Assembly: GCF_006517175.1 (NCBI RefSeq)
Contig: NZ_CP041186.1
Coordinates: 7,874,501-7,938,500, forward strand
Source of the DNA: Persicimonas caeni
GTDB lineage: Bacteria; Myxococcota_A; Bradymonadia; Bradymonadales; Bradymonadaceae
Reading direction: 5' to 3'
Length of the DNA stretch: 64,000 nucleotides
In this document: piece after piece, positions 24,601 to 35,197 of the stretch
Layout: every line of letters starts with the position of its first letter
Numbering within the stretch: position 1 is the stretch's first letter
Translations under genes and position numbers: made by a program
Notes under the pieces: generated by a model
What the model was told of the DNA's origin: nothing
The model's database searches: none
Seen by the model: only the letters and a program-made list of their open reading frames with translations

Positions 24601-25527
24601 CAGATGGCGCAGCGAGCGGGCGAAAAACTCCGAGGCCTGCAGCAACGACAGCGCCGAATGCAGCGTGTCGACCAAAATCGGCTCGGCCGCGACGGCCAAG
24701 ACGTTGATCAACGTGCGCTCGAGCCGCTCGAGTCGGTCGTAGCGAAAGAGCCAGAAATTCTCGACGTCTTCGGGCAGGCTCTCGACCAGCTCACCGAGCC
24801 GCCGCGGATCACCGCCGGTCGACTCGATAAAACGACGGACGACGGCGGGGTCAGCCAAGAATTCGCGTACCGATTCCTCGGCGGCCTCAGACAAGTCAAT
24901 CGTGGTCGTCGGAACGTGCTCGAGATCGACCGGGATGGCGTCGGCGCCTTCCAGATAAACCAAGCGGCCTTGCCCTTTCTCGATGGCGTCGAGTTCGGGA
25001 GTCAGTTGCTCGATAGGATCGGCGAAAAAGAAGCTCGACAGGTGGTCGAGTGCCTTGAGTTCGCTCGGCGGGCAGTGCTGAGCGTTGAGCACGAGCAACA
25101 CCGCCGGAAGGCCCTTCGAAAGGCTCGTCCACAGCCGACACAGGGTGTCGGCATAGAGGTTTCCGCCGGCCGCTGGAAAATGACCGCTCTGGGTCTGGTC
25201 GCTGGCCGACGAAACGAATTCAAAGAGGTGGCGCGCGTCATCCGAGAGTCGACCGCGCTGGTCGGCTACACGAACGTAATCGTTGAGGATGTCGAGAAAT
25301 TTGGTTCCAGTGCCGGCTGCACCGGTAGGATCGAGAATAAAGAGAGGAAGACCATGCTTGTCGAGCGCCCCGCGCAACTGCGGAGCGTCGCGATGCACGT
25401 GAGAAGCCGTCACACCCTTCAAGATGAAGATTTGTCCGGCAGATTCGGGGCGCGCGAGGTTATCTGCGATAGCCTCGGCATCCCATCGGCCGACTTCGTT
25501 CGGTTGGCGTCTTGGCCCTTCCGACAT
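21685..25527 (-). CDS. TPR-containing sigma-54-dependent activator with Fis-type HTH
   Basis: A 1280-residue transcription activator. Residues 1-300 resemble the NTPase core of STAND-type regulators, but the expected P-loop is only GAAGTGTK, which does not fit GxxxxGK[ST]. About residues 340-880 are tandem TPR-like helices (repeats such as ALEVFARL, ERALSIIDHLEER). The sigma-54 AAA+ domain follows: Walker A GESGTGKE (about 957-964), GAFTGA intact (about 1007), LDEIGD Walker B and NKNLEEMV. A Fis-like HTH closes it (ITRAAEILQMKRPRLSQIV). It should remodel sigma-54 RNA polymerase in response to a ligand or partner bound by the TPR part. The target genes are not evident. Confidence 0.9.
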   Translation of the reverse strand: MSEGPRRQPNEVGRWDAEAIADNLARPESAGQIFILKGVTASHVHRDAPQLRGALDKHGLPLFILDPTGAAGTGTKFLDILNDYVRVADQRGRLSDDARHLFEFVSSASDQTQSGHFPAAGGNLYADTLCRLWTSLSKGLPAVLLVLNAQHCPPSELKALDHLSSFFFADPIEQLTPELDAIEKGQGRLVYLEGADAIPVDLEHVPTTTIDLSEAAEESVREFLADPAVVRRFIESTGGDPRRLGELVESLPEDVENFWLFRYDRLERLERTLINVLAVAAEPILVDTLHSALSLLQASEFFARSLRHLTELGFVERKIGAGTVRVHIESPEFARAVIDTLEQDTRREIHQALADAELANDNSEASAAFLARHCLAAGNVAAGLKYGKRAAKRLISRRDYDQAQDLLESLLEFSERDEDSREIHAQLIEVHSALGNHRKALAHCSKLQKLVDDEQALARLNCQTGQLLIRIGEYDSATDRFVKAADLTAQNPELREIWIEAKLGEGEAMFSQGRHQAAEERALEVLEQIEEARQLDTRDRHHLDMSLLHARNLIGKVTVLRGECQKGRELFVKNRTLAAEWGWDDEVARAEANLGLVCLQEKDFSEALDRLERAREIARSPAAIPRAYVFLNLGIVHQRKGRYEEALRHYLEGLRASRQEGAEASYGLAAYNLVTLYQDIGAFERALSIIDHLEERQEGDETTHFVGTLPTAVLGSILLDQRKYEEALEVFARLTDADDESTASSLPVREALLRSVEAHLALGQKKAAERIVEEFELPEKEARQPQLDALYELARILIAIEDGDYEPALTSGREAAERAHGAGHTRDALRLSFAVARALRENDRPEEARALLERELQELKGRAADIPVAHRGDFFSVPLHQDLVTVVRELKGEVPEEFDIEHDDAPEEDAKSNTVDAQDPAFKRWRSRYGDIVGEDPRLHQLFRIIDRVAESDSPVLLQGESGTGKELMAEAVHTHSKRTSGPFVKVNCAAFVEDLLLSELFGHVKGAFTGAVSEKVGRFELADGGTIFLDEIGDISAKTQVALLRVLQEGTFEKVGGTETQQVDVRVVCATNKNLEEMVKRGEFRLDLYYRLKGVVMEVPALRQRRQDIPRLVAHFARVYAGGRQPKQFSKDVLKFLASYSWPGNIRELQNFVKSILLFVEGETVEMSHVQEFSEFFADGEVDFELPEIDYEVELEEYEEVGETYEDPEEALVEQIIAEGLSLASIKKRLELESIRRALIETGGNITRAAEILQMKRPRLSQIVNSTDELLALKKELVG

Positions 25528-25900
25528 GAGCGCTCCTCTCGGCTCAAGCCCGGTTTGTCAGCATCCCATCATTCCCAGGCGCTTGTGCCGCTACACAATG
25601 AGCAAGATCAGCGTGCAAAATCTTAAGCACTCGATCTTGCGTGTCGAGGGACTACCCAGTGAACTGCCCTCGTGCGGACTATTCGCGCCTATAAGGCAAT
25701 GAAGTATACAGATTTCGCTGTAGAACACAATGCGCGTTCAGCACAATGTCCTACATGTGGGTGAATGTGCACGCGTTCTTACCTCTCACGACTCCTCTTC
25801 GAGTACTGGAGTCGTGTCTTTATCCCATGTATAGTGCAGATGGATGGGTCCGAATTTGACGCCGCACCACGCGGCTCTTTAGTGTATGAGGTTTATGAAG
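25528..25900. other. Intergenic region between divergent regulator and lipoprotein genes
   Basis: About 370 bases, more AT-rich than the flanking genes. It holds a 9-bp dyad (25787-25816) and a -10-like TATAGT (25830-25835). I see no coding frame with family features, no RNA gene and no clear -24/-12 sigma-54 site. Confidence 0.5.
25787..25816. promoter_or_regulatory. 9-bp dyad at the -35 position of a candidate promoter
   Basis: CACGACTCC and GGAGTCGTG are perfect inverted repeats around a 12-base loop. A TATAGT at 25830-25835 would place its -35 at 25807-25812, inside the right arm. The arrangement suits a repressor or activator site for the lipoprotein gene that starts at 25901, or an RNA hairpin. 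It is a pattern only. Confidence 0.35.
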
Positions 25901-26539
25901 ATGGAACGACAAAGTCTGATTTTTCTCGCCGTACTCGTCATTTTTTCGCTGGCGTGCGGCATCATCGATGACGACGACACCAACGTCAGCTACGAGGAAG
26001 AAGTCCAGCAGTCCTTTACGGTCGACGCCAATCAACTGTGTCCGGAGAGAATAGACTGTCAGGCCAACCAGCAACCGTCCCCGTCGGACGAAGAGCTCCA
26101 GCCCATCGAGGTCACCAAAGATATCGACGTGGTCGCCGAGACGGGTAACCAAGAGCTGGCTGATTTTGCCGGTGCGTTTCGCTCCATTGAAATCACCGCC
26201 ATCGACTACAAGGCCGAGAACAACGACCTGACTTTCGATCTGCCGCCGACGACGCTGTATGTCGGCCCGATGGGCGTGACGAGCAAAGAAGACGAGGGCG
26301 TAGTCGAGCTTGCCACCATTCCGGCAATTCCTGCCGGAGAGAATAAAACGGGCCAGGCTCAGGTTTCGGACTCCAGCCGGGCCGCCTCCAGTGAGTTGTT
26401 CAAAGACTTGAAGCTTTCGACGGTTGTGTTTGCGCAGCCAGTGGTTAAAAAGGACCAGCCGTTGCCGCCCTCGGGGAGCACGAAATTGACCTTGACGATT
26501 CACGTCAAGTTCACGGCGAACCCGCAGGACGCCCTTTAA
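25901..26539 (+). CDS. Predicted lipoprotein, unknown function
   Basis: 212 residues. The signal MERQSLIFLAVLVIF leads to the lipobox SLAC followed by GIIDDDDTN, an acidic linker. The mature part has one CPERIDC pair of cysteines and beta-rich sequence; no family was recognised. I chose the ATG at 25901 because GAGG lies nine bases upstream; in-frame ATGs at 25886 and 25895 would add five or two residues. It is followed after 29 bases by a secreted protein and then a lipoprotein cyclophilin, so the three may form an envelope-directed operon. Confidence 0.7.
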   Translation: MERQSLIFLAVLVIFSLACGIIDDDDTNVSYEEEVQQSFTVDANQLCPERIDCQANQQPSPSDEELQPIEVTKDIDVVAETGNQELADFAGAFRSIEITAIDYKAENNDLTFDLPPTTLYVGPMGVTSKEDEGVVELATIPAIPAGENKTGQAQVSDSSRAASSELFKDLKLSTVVFAQPVVKKDQPLPPSGSTKLTLTIHVKFTANPQDAL

Positions 26540-26568
26540 TCATACTTCGCCCCAGAGCCTCTTTGGAG

Positions 26569-27396
26569 ATGATGCGACAAACACTGCCAACCCTCATCGC
26601 CGCAGCGCTGCTCACTGCGGCGTTTGCGCCGGCCTCGATGGCCCAGGATAAGGTCCAGAAGCCAACGAAGCCGGCGTCCACCAGCAGCGCCGAAATGGTC
26701 GTCGACTACAACGGCACGCTCCAAGACGAGAACGCCAAGCCAGTAAGCGGCGTCTTCCACTTGGAGTTCAAGCTTTACGACGGTCAGCACGCCAAACGTT
26801 CGTCCTGGAACGAACGCCACTTCGTGGCGGTCGTCGATGGCGTCTATACGGTGCCGCTGGGCAGCGCGAAGTCCCTCGAGCGCAGCCTGGTGCCCAAAGA
26901 CGCGTGGATTGGCGTCGAACTTGTCGGTGAAGGTGAGTTGCTGCGCGACCGCTTCGCTTTGTCCGACGGCGGCTCGCAAGCCTCGAAAGGCGTCGACGAC
27001 ATCGCCATTTCCGACGAGACCCGCAAGCTGCTGGAGAGCGCTCAAACCAACAGCAAGATTGCGTTTGCTGACGTTGCCGAGCGCGCTGTGACCGCCGACA
27101 AGGCCGAGGTGGCGGTGCGCGCCCAGCAAATCGGCGATCTGAGCGCCGACGAGTTGGAGAAGAAAGCAGAGGTGGCACTGGAGCGCCTCGGCGAGCATAT
27201 CGCTGACCCCGACGCGCATTCGGCGACCGGAGGCATTCGCCTCGACGGTGAACGCGCGGTTCAAAAGCGCGTCGGTGGCCCGGGCGGCGCGCCCTATCAG
27301 GTCAACTGCCCTCCCGGATATGTCGTCACCGGCATCAAGGGAGGCGCTGGCAAGCTCATCGACAGTGTCCAACTCATCTGCCAGAAGCTTCGATGA
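26569..27396 (+). CDS. Secreted fibre-like protein
   Basis: 275 residues with a Sec signal (LPTLIAAALLTAAFAPASMA, cleavage before QD). Residues about 45-95 (NGTLQDENAKPVSGVF, then FKLYDG, then VVDGVYTVPLG) match a beta-sandwich module common in bacterial tail-fibre-like and endosialidase-chaperone-like secreted proteins. A coiled, Ala/Glu-rich middle follows, then a C-terminal CPPGYVVTGIKGG with two cysteines that may form a disulfide. Start codons at 26563 (TTG), 26569 and 26572 are all possible. The stop overlaps the next gene (ATGATGA), so translation is coupled to the cyclophilin, perhaps its folding helper (inference). Confidence 0.65.
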   Translation: MMRQTLPTLIAAALLTAAFAPASMAQDKVQKPTKPASTSSAEMVVDYNGTLQDENAKPVSGVFHLEFKLYDGQHAKRSSWNERHFVAVVDGVYTVPLGSAKSLERSLVPKDAWIGVELVGEGELLRDRFALSDGGSQASKGVDDIAISDETRKLLESAQTNSKIAFADVAERAVTADKAEVAVRAQQIGDLSADELEKKAEVALERLGEHIADPDAHSATGGIRLDGERAVQKRVGGPGGAPYQVNCPPGYVVTGIKGGAGKLIDSVQLICQKLR

Positions 27397-28178
27397 TGAT
27401 TCCCAACACGAACCTCTCTGCCAAATTGTGCGCTCTGGCGGCGCTATGGATGTTGGCCGCCGCCGGGTGCGACTCGAAGTCGCGCGGCGAGCGTCAAACT
27501 CCGTCCAGCGCCGACGAAGACAAAGTCGCGGCCGCTGCTGATGTCGCATCGGCCAAGACGAACGAGGCCGCCGCCAAGGCAAAGGCCGAGGCCCCCAAAG
27601 CCAGTGATCTGGCGCGCTATACTGCCGACATCCAGGGCTCCGGCGCCTTGACGGCCACCATCGAGACCACCCTGGGAGTCGTGAAGTGCGAGCTTTATGA
27701 AAAACAGGCTCCCGTGACAGTGGCCAATTTTGTAGGCCTCGCCACTGGAAAGAAGACGTGGGTCGATCCACAGACCGGGGAGCTTCGACAAAACGCGCCG
27801 TATTACGACGGCGTCGAGTTCCACCGGGTGATTCCGAACTTCCTCATTCAGGCCGGCGACCGAACCGCCACCGGTTCGAGCGGCCCCGGCTACACCCTCC
27901 CCGACGAGTTCCATCCCGAGTTGCGCCATGACGAGGCCGGAGTGCTCAGCATGGCGAACAAAGGGAAGCCCGACAGCGCCGGCAGTCAGTGGTTCATCAC
28001 CGAGGCGCCGATCCCGCACCTCGACAATCGGCATTCGGTCTTTGGCCAGTGCGAAGACCTCGATGTGGTCAAAAAGATCGCGCGCGTACCCACGGGACCG
28101 CAGAACCGTCCCAAAGATCCCCCGAAAATTGAGAGCATTAGCTTTTCGCGCGAGCTCACCGAAGCGGCGACAAACTAG
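27393..28178 (+). CDS. Cyclophilin-type peptidyl-prolyl isomerase lipoprotein
   Basis: 261 residues. A lipobox (AAAGC, Cys26) and an Ala/Lys/Glu-rich linker precede a cyclophilin domain from about residue 80. Active-site residues are visible: FHRVIPNFLIQAGD (catalytic Arg, Phe and Gln) and SQWFITEAP (hydrophobic-pocket Phe). The cyclosporin-contact Trp is replaced by His (HLDNRHSVFG), as in many bacterial forms. It should catalyse proline isomerisation in the periplasm while anchored to a membrane. Its start overlaps the stop of the secreted fibre-like protein by four bases, making that protein a possible client. Confidence 0.93.
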   Translation: MMIPNTNLSAKLCALAALWMLAAAGCDSKSRGERQTPSSADEDKVAAAADVASAKTNEAAAKAKAEAPKASDLARYTADIQGSGALTATIETTLGVVKCELYEKQAPVTVANFVGLATGKKTWVDPQTGELRQNAPYYDGVEFHRVIPNFLIQAGDRTATGSSGPGYTLPDEFHPELRHDEAGVLSMANKGKPDSAGSQWFITEAPIPHLDNRHSVFGQCEDLDVVKKIARVPTGPQNRPKDPPKIESISFSRELTEAATN

Positions 28179-28218
28179 CCGGCCGGTGACGACGAAGGCG
28201 GCGAATGATCACGAGGAC

Positions 28219-28875
28219 TCAAGCCTCGACGTCATCCTCTTCGCCACCGGCGTCCTCTTGGTTTCGACGCCGAAGTGACCAACGCCGACGCTGTGACTGC
28301 TCGTTGGTGTCCTCTTGCATCTCCTCGTCGTCTTCGAGGTCGTCCTCTTCCTCTTTGGATCGCGTGCGCTTGACCCGCATCTTGCCGCGCGCCGACGGCC
28401 GAAAAGCCTGATCGTTGGGGATGAAGCGCACCTCCATTTTGACCTCGAACGACAGGCTGGTCAGGATCTTGGCGAGTTCGCCGCCCAGATCCATATTTTC
28501 CAGAAAGAGACGAATCTCGCGCGACAAAATCCGCAGAAACTCGCGCTTGGTTGTATCGACCTGCCCGAGAATGAAGCTCACGGCTTCGCGTGGCAGCTTA
28601 CGGTCGCTCAGCCGCGCACGAAACCCTTCGCCTCCTCCCTCGGCGCCTGGAGCTTCGCCCTCTTGCGAGGAGCGCTTGAGAATATCGGGCACCAAGCTTT
28701 CGAGGGACTTGAGCACGCGCGCCACCGATTCTGGATCGCGCGGAATGCTCCATCCTTCGGCCTCGAATTCCGCCTCGTCGAACAGATGCTCGTCTTCGAA
28801 CCTCTCGTCGAACGCGTCTTCGTACGAGTCCTCGAAGTCGTCTTCGTCCCGTTTTTTCTTCTTGTCGTCACTCAC
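28219..28875 (-). CDS. Highly charged hypothetical protein
   Basis: 218 residues, unknown family. The start is very rich in Asp/Glu/Lys (MSDDKKKKRDEDDFEDSYED), residues about 45-70 form an amphipathic helix (VARVLKSLESLVPDIL), and residues about 95-150 are a helical core (LPREAVSFILGQVDTTKREF, then LSREIRLFLENMDLG) ending in the strand-like FEVKMEVRF. The tail alternates acidic and basic blocks. It has no signal peptide or membrane span, so it is likely cytoplasmic. It lies 38 bases after purA in the same direction and converges on the cyclophilin gene. Granule or nucleic-acid association is possible from the charge pattern only. Confidence 0.7.
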   Translation of the reverse strand: MSDDKKKKRDEDDFEDSYEDAFDERFEDEHLFDEAEFEAEGWSIPRDPESVARVLKSLESLVPDILKRSSQEGEAPGAEGGGEGFRARLSDRKLPREAVSFILGQVDTTKREFLRILSREIRLFLENMDLGGELAKILTSLSFEVKMEVRFIPNDQAFRPSARGKMRVKRTRSKEEEDDLEDDEEMQEDTNEQSQRRRWSLRRRNQEDAGGEEDDVEA

Positions 28876-28913
28876 GGATGCCGCTCACTCGCTGAGGGTA
28901 GCCGTCGAACTCA

Positions 28914-31380
<2,467 letters not shown>

Positions 31381-31529
31381 GGAGAGTCCTCGTCGACGAA
31401 GACGTGGGCCTGGGGTCGAACCCGCACAGAGATGCGCGCCTCGATGGCGAAGGTCCAAGCCCGTGAATTCACTGCATTGGGTACAACTGTGGCGTATCAC
31501 TGTCAACGCGCAGGATTGACCACATACAG

Positions 31530-31929
31530 TCAGCGGCCCGTCAACTCGTTCACTGCATTTTCGAGGCCCGACAGGTTGGTGGTAAAGAACGGCTCGAAGA
31601 GCTCATCTCGAGTCGCCCGGCCCATCCGGATGCCAGTGTCTCGCACTGACAGCGTCACGTATTGCCCCGCCGGCAGGCCGATTTTGTCGGGCGGCTGCGT
31701 TGAAATCGAGCGCCACCCCTCCGGCCAATTCGCCGAGTACTTCCAGGCGCAGTGAGCGCTGCAGCTTCTTCTCGGTCGCCTTGTGGGCGCTGATATCGAC
31801 CACCGTACAGAGCCAATCGCGTTCGTTCGACGAGCTCAATCCGCTGATCGGCAACCCTGTCATTTCTCCCCAAACGGTGTGTCCCTCCCTCGGCTCATTC
31901 TGTCTCTCACTTCGCTGCTTAGCCGTCAT
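31530..31929 (-). pseudogene. Decayed PAS-histidine kinase remnant
   Basis: The minus strand first reads a PAS C-terminal part (ending DWLCTVVDISAHKATEKKLQ) and an H-box-like LGELAGGVALDFN where active kinases have AHDFNNLL, so the phospho-acceptor His is Leu. A +1-type frame change then leads straight into LPAGQYVTLSVRDTGIRMG and DELFEPFFTT, the N/G1 and F boxes of the ATPase domain, ending at a stop at 31530. About 100-150 residues between H-box and ATPase are missing. The start overlaps the stop of the upstream hybrid kinase. I read it as a pseudogene with deletion plus frameshift, not a functional small protein. Confidence 0.75.
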
Positions 31930-33889
31930 GCTTATCCCTGCCATCACTCGAACGCGATTCATCGGCTCGCGCGGCCTTCGCCAATAGTTGCTCGGCTGCC
32001 GAGGTCAACCGGCGAAGCGACACGGGCTTAGCCAAAAACACATAATCGACCTCGAGTTGGCCGCCGGTCTCTTCGAGTACGTCAGCTGTATAACCAGACA
32101 CGAAGATGACCTTGACCTCCGGGAACTGGTCGAGACACTCACGAACCAACTCGACGCCGCTACCTCCGGGCATCACCACGTCGGTGATGACGAGATCGAT
32201 ATCGTCACCATGCTCCTTGATAAAATCACGCGCGGTCGCCACATCGCGCGCCTCGAGCACATTGTAGCCGCGCTGGGACAGAGCCTCGCAAAACGGAAGG
32301 CGCAAGTCCTCTTCATCTTCCACGAGCAGCACGGTCGCCGGCGATGACTCGATCGCAGGGGCCTCTTCAGGCTGGTCATTCTCCTCGGCTTCGGCGGGCC
32401 AGTCAGCGGCCGGCAAGTACACCGTGAACACAGCACCCTGCCCGGGTTCGCTATCGACGAAAATGCTGCCTTTGAGTTGCTCGACGATGGCGTGCACGAT
32501 CGTAAGCCCCAGACCGCTGTGCCCCTGTCCGCGCCGTGTCGTAAAGAACGGCTCGAAGGCCCGCGAGTGAAGCTTCGGGTGCATCCCGGGCCCGGTGTCC
32601 GAAATCGTGAGCTCGAGCCAACAACGCGCCTCGAGGCCGCGTGGTGGCGGCTTGGCCTCGTCAGGCTCGAGTAATGCCGTTCGGATCAGAATCTCGAGCT
32701 CGTCGGCACCGGTGTCGACGGCATTTTGGACCAAATTGCCGATCAGTTGCTCGATCTGCTGTGGATCGGCTTCGACCGGTGGAAGGTCCGGTTGGAGGTC
32801 GAGTCGGAGCCGTTGTCCCGCTTGGAGTTTACCGCGCAGTTGAGGCTCGAAAGCCTCGATCATCGGGTTGAGTTGCACCGACACGCGGTGCGTGAGTGGC
32901 TCGTGGCTGATGGCCAGCATCTCGCGGGTCAGCTCGCTTCCATCGTCGACCGCCGCCGTGATGCGGTCCAAGCACTTTTCGACGGGAGCGGAAGGTTCGC
33001 CCAGATAGGCGCGAAGCAGCTCCGACTGCACCATCATGACGTTGAGCAAGTTGTTGATGTCGTGGGCGAGTCCCCCCGCAAAGCGACCGATGGCCCGCAA
33101 CGTGCGCGAGCGCGCGACCTCCGGAGGCGTCTGCTGGTGGATGGCAATCGACGTGGCCACCGTGCGGTCATTGCTGGTGGTCAGCGGCTGACAGTGCACG
33201 CTTCGCATCACCGGATCGGCCACGCCCTCGAATTCGTAGCGTACAATCGACTCGCGTCCCTCGAGCGCTTCACCCAGCTGGTGGTCGAACGGCTCGCCCA
33301 GCTGTGCCAAGGGCCCGTCAGTCACGCTCTCACCGATGACCGGGCTTTGGCCGACGAGCTTCCAGGCCAGCCGTTCGGCAGCAGCATTGAGGTAGAGGAC
33401 GCGCTTGCCCGGACCCACAACGAAAAACGGGTGCAGGATATGGTGGTAGTGCGCGTACCGATGCATCTGCTCGGCCGAAGGCATCTCCATGTTGGGCGGC
33501 TCGACACTTTGTTCGAGCACGCCGTAGACGACCTGGCTGGCGAGTCGCACGAACATCTCTTCGTCTTCGACCCGCATAATATAGCGCTCGAGCCCCTGGC
33601 GCAGGGCCTCGAGCAAAGCGGGCGCGTCATCCTGATCTCCGACCATCACCACCGGGGCGACCGGAAAGTGGCTGCGCACCTGCGACATGACGTTCATGCC
33701 GTGGGGCTCGACGTCGATCAAAATCACGTCCGGGGCCGGTCGTTCACTGAGAGCGCGTTCGAAGTCGTCCGGCTCACGAATATGGGACGATTTGACCTGA
33801 ATCTCTTTTTCAAACGCGGGCCGAGAGAGAATGTCATCGGCCTCAGGGAGTTTACCCAACACGAGTACTTGCCAAACACGCTCGGCCAC
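31919..33889 (-). CDS. Hybrid histidine kinase (pseudo-receiver, PAS, HK, receiver)
   Basis: 656-residue cytoplasmic sensor kinase with no membrane span. Residues 5-110 look like a receiver fold with the phospho-Asp site (VILIDVEPHG), but the acidic pair at the first strand is missing (LVLGKLPEADD), so it is probably a pseudo-receiver. A PAS domain spans about 150-260. The phospho-acceptor H276 is in GLAHDINNLL, the ATPase domain has DTGPGM and GLGLTIVHAIV, and a C-terminal receiver (about 525-640) has VITDVVMPGG with Asp near 569. GTG start with GGAGG five bases upstream. No response regulator gene is adjacent; the C-terminal receiver may relay phosphate to a phosphotransfer protein elsewhere. 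Confidence 0.92.
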   Translation of the reverse strand: MAERVWQVLVLGKLPEADDILSRPAFEKEIQVKSSHIREPDDFERALSERPAPDVILIDVEPHGMNVMSQVRSHFPVAPVVMVGDQDDAPALLEALRQGLERYIMRVEDEEMFVRLASQVVYGVLEQSVEPPNMEMPSAEQMHRYAHYHHILHPFFVVGPGKRVLYLNAAAERLAWKLVGQSPVIGESVTDGPLAQLGEPFDHQLGEALEGRESIVRYEFEGVADPVMRSVHCQPLTTSNDRTVATSIAIHQQTPPEVARSRTLRAIGRFAGGLAHDINNLLNVMMVQSELLRAYLGEPSAPVEKCLDRITAAVDDGSELTREMLAISHEPLTHRVSVQLNPMIEAFEPQLRGKLQAGQRLRLDLQPDLPPVEADPQQIEQLIGNLVQNAVDTGADELEILIRTALLEPDEAKPPPRGLEARCWLELTISDTGPGMHPKLHSRAFEPFFTTRRGQGHSGLGLTIVHAIVEQLKGSIFVDSEPGQGAVFTVYLPAADWPAEAEENDQPEEAPAIESSPATVLLVEDEEDLRLPFCEALSQRGYNVLEARDVATARDFIKEHGDDIDLVITDVVMPGGSGVELVRECLDQFPEVKVIFVSGYTADVLEETGGQLEVDYVFLAKPVSLRRLTSAAEQLLAKAARADESRSSDGRDKHDG

Positions 33890-34050
33890 TACACCTCCGT
33901 CTGTGGGCGGAACAATCAGCGGTCCATGCTGCCCTCAGGAAAGCCAAGTGACAGGGGAGTCTCGAGCTGGACCCACATGCAGGACCTCTCTGATCAAGTA
34001 AGCAACTCGGGAGCGATTTCAACGGGTTCAGCCCCAAGGGAAGCAGTGCT

Positions 34051-35031
34051 TCAGCATGGGCGGTAGACGTTGGCTCCCGCGCGTTTGCAGATGCAACCAG
34101 CCAACTCGGCCTCCAGTAGCGCCGAGTTGAGCCTGGCGGCGGACCACTCGAGCTGGCGCTTGAGTTGATCGACGCCCACGCCCTCGCCTCCTGCGCCGGC
34201 CATCTCCCGAATTGCTTTGTAGAGAGCGAGCCCGTCCTCAGAGAGTGACGACGGTACAATGGCAGCTTGCTCGGAGGATTCCTCATCGGGGGACGCTCGA
34301 GTCTGTGCACCATTTGGACGTGATGGCTTTGTGGCAACTCTGAGGTTCAATTGCGCGCGCGCCGCGGGCACCTCCAAGACGTGCTCCAGGATGTCGGCGG
34401 CGTTGCGCACACACTGGGCGCCCTCGACAAGGAGTTCTAGACACCCCTTGACCAGTGGATCGTCGAGTTCGCCAGGCAGTGCACAGAGGGGGCGCTCGAG
34501 CTTCCGAGCCGCACGCGCGGTGATCATCGTGCCGCTCGAAACCTTCGCGCGTACCACCAGGGTAGCGTCGCCCAGCGCGGCAATGAGGTCGTTTCGTCGG
34601 TGAAAGTAAAACGGGCGCGGGCGAGTGCCCGGCGGATACTCGCTCACCAGCGCGCCCCGGCCGATGATGTTCGCGAAGACATCGGCGTTGCGCACTGGCG
34701 TGGGCCGATCGACGCCACCTGCCAGAACTGAAATAGTCGGCGCCTTGCCTTCCAGACAGCCACGGTGGGCTGCGGCATCGACGCCCAGCGCCCCACCGCT
34801 GATGACGACAACGCCAGCCTCGGCCAAATCCTTGGCAATCCGACGCGCCAGGCGTACCCCGCGCACCGTCGCCTTGCGGCTCCCCACAATGGCGACGGTC
34901 TTCATATACGCCAACCAGCGCAATGATCCGCGCACATAGAGTTGTTCGGGTGGGTTGTCGAGGTCGAGCAGGCGCGCCGGATACTCCGGTGCGCCTTTCT
35001 CGATGATGAAAATATCGTCCTGATGGGCCAT
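34051..35031 (-). CDS. dprA: DprA/Smf-type DNA-processing protein
   Basis: Protects incoming single-stranded DNA and loads RecA during natural transformation. 326 residues. The Rossmann-like core has VAIVGSRKATVRG, VVISGGALGVDAAAHRG, VLAGGVDRPTP and FHRRNDLIAALGDATLVV. The usual YP between the last two motifs is altered and the RN element reads HRRND rather than PxRNR, so it is a divergent member. The C-terminal 70 residues form a winged-helix-like segment (LYKAIREMAG, then ARLNSALLEAELAGCI) as in full-length DprA. The ATG has AGGAG upstream. No other competence genes are in the window. Confidence 0.88.
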   Translation of the reverse strand: MAHQDDIFIIEKGAPEYPARLLDLDNPPEQLYVRGSLRWLAYMKTVAIVGSRKATVRGVRLARRIAKDLAEAGVVVISGGALGVDAAAHRGCLEGKAPTISVLAGGVDRPTPVRNADVFANIIGRGALVSEYPPGTRPRPFYFHRRNDLIAALGDATLVVRAKVSSGTMITARAARKLERPLCALPGELDDPLVKGCLELLVEGAQCVRNAADILEHVLEVPAARAQLNLRVATKPSRPNGAQTRASPDEESSEQAAIVPSSLSEDGLALYKAIREMAGAGGEGVGVDQLKRQLEWSAARLNSALLEAELAGCICKRAGANVYRPC

Positions 35032-35120
35032 CGCTTCGCTCCTGCCTGAGAAACCGGTTGCACACGCCTCCCTTCCAGAGGCCTCATTACGGTTTTCGGC
35101 AGAACGCAGCGATTCGTTGC

Positions 35121-35153
35121 GTAAAAAAACAAAAAACCCGCTCTCGCGGGTTT
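35121..35153 (-). terminator. Intrinsic terminator of the PP2C phosphatase gene
   Basis: A perfect 8-bp stem AAACCCGC/GCGGGTTT (35134-35153) with loop TCTC is followed on the minus strand by a long U-rich tract (complement of the A-run 35121-35136). It sits 45 bases after the phosphatase stop and is the clearest intrinsic terminator in the window. Confidence 0.9.
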
Positions 35154-35197
35154 CTTGGAGGGATTAATCTGATTATTCTCTGTTCGCGACTGTCGCC

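Noticed and set aside
25528-25900. Sigma-54 promoter (-24/-12) upstream of the lipoprotein gene next to the sigma-54 activator
   Set aside because: I could not find a convincing GG-N10-GC pair in the region.
31700-31987. Small plus-strand open frames opposite the kinase relic
   Set aside because: No motif, no ribosome site; the minus strand carries recognisable kinase boxes.
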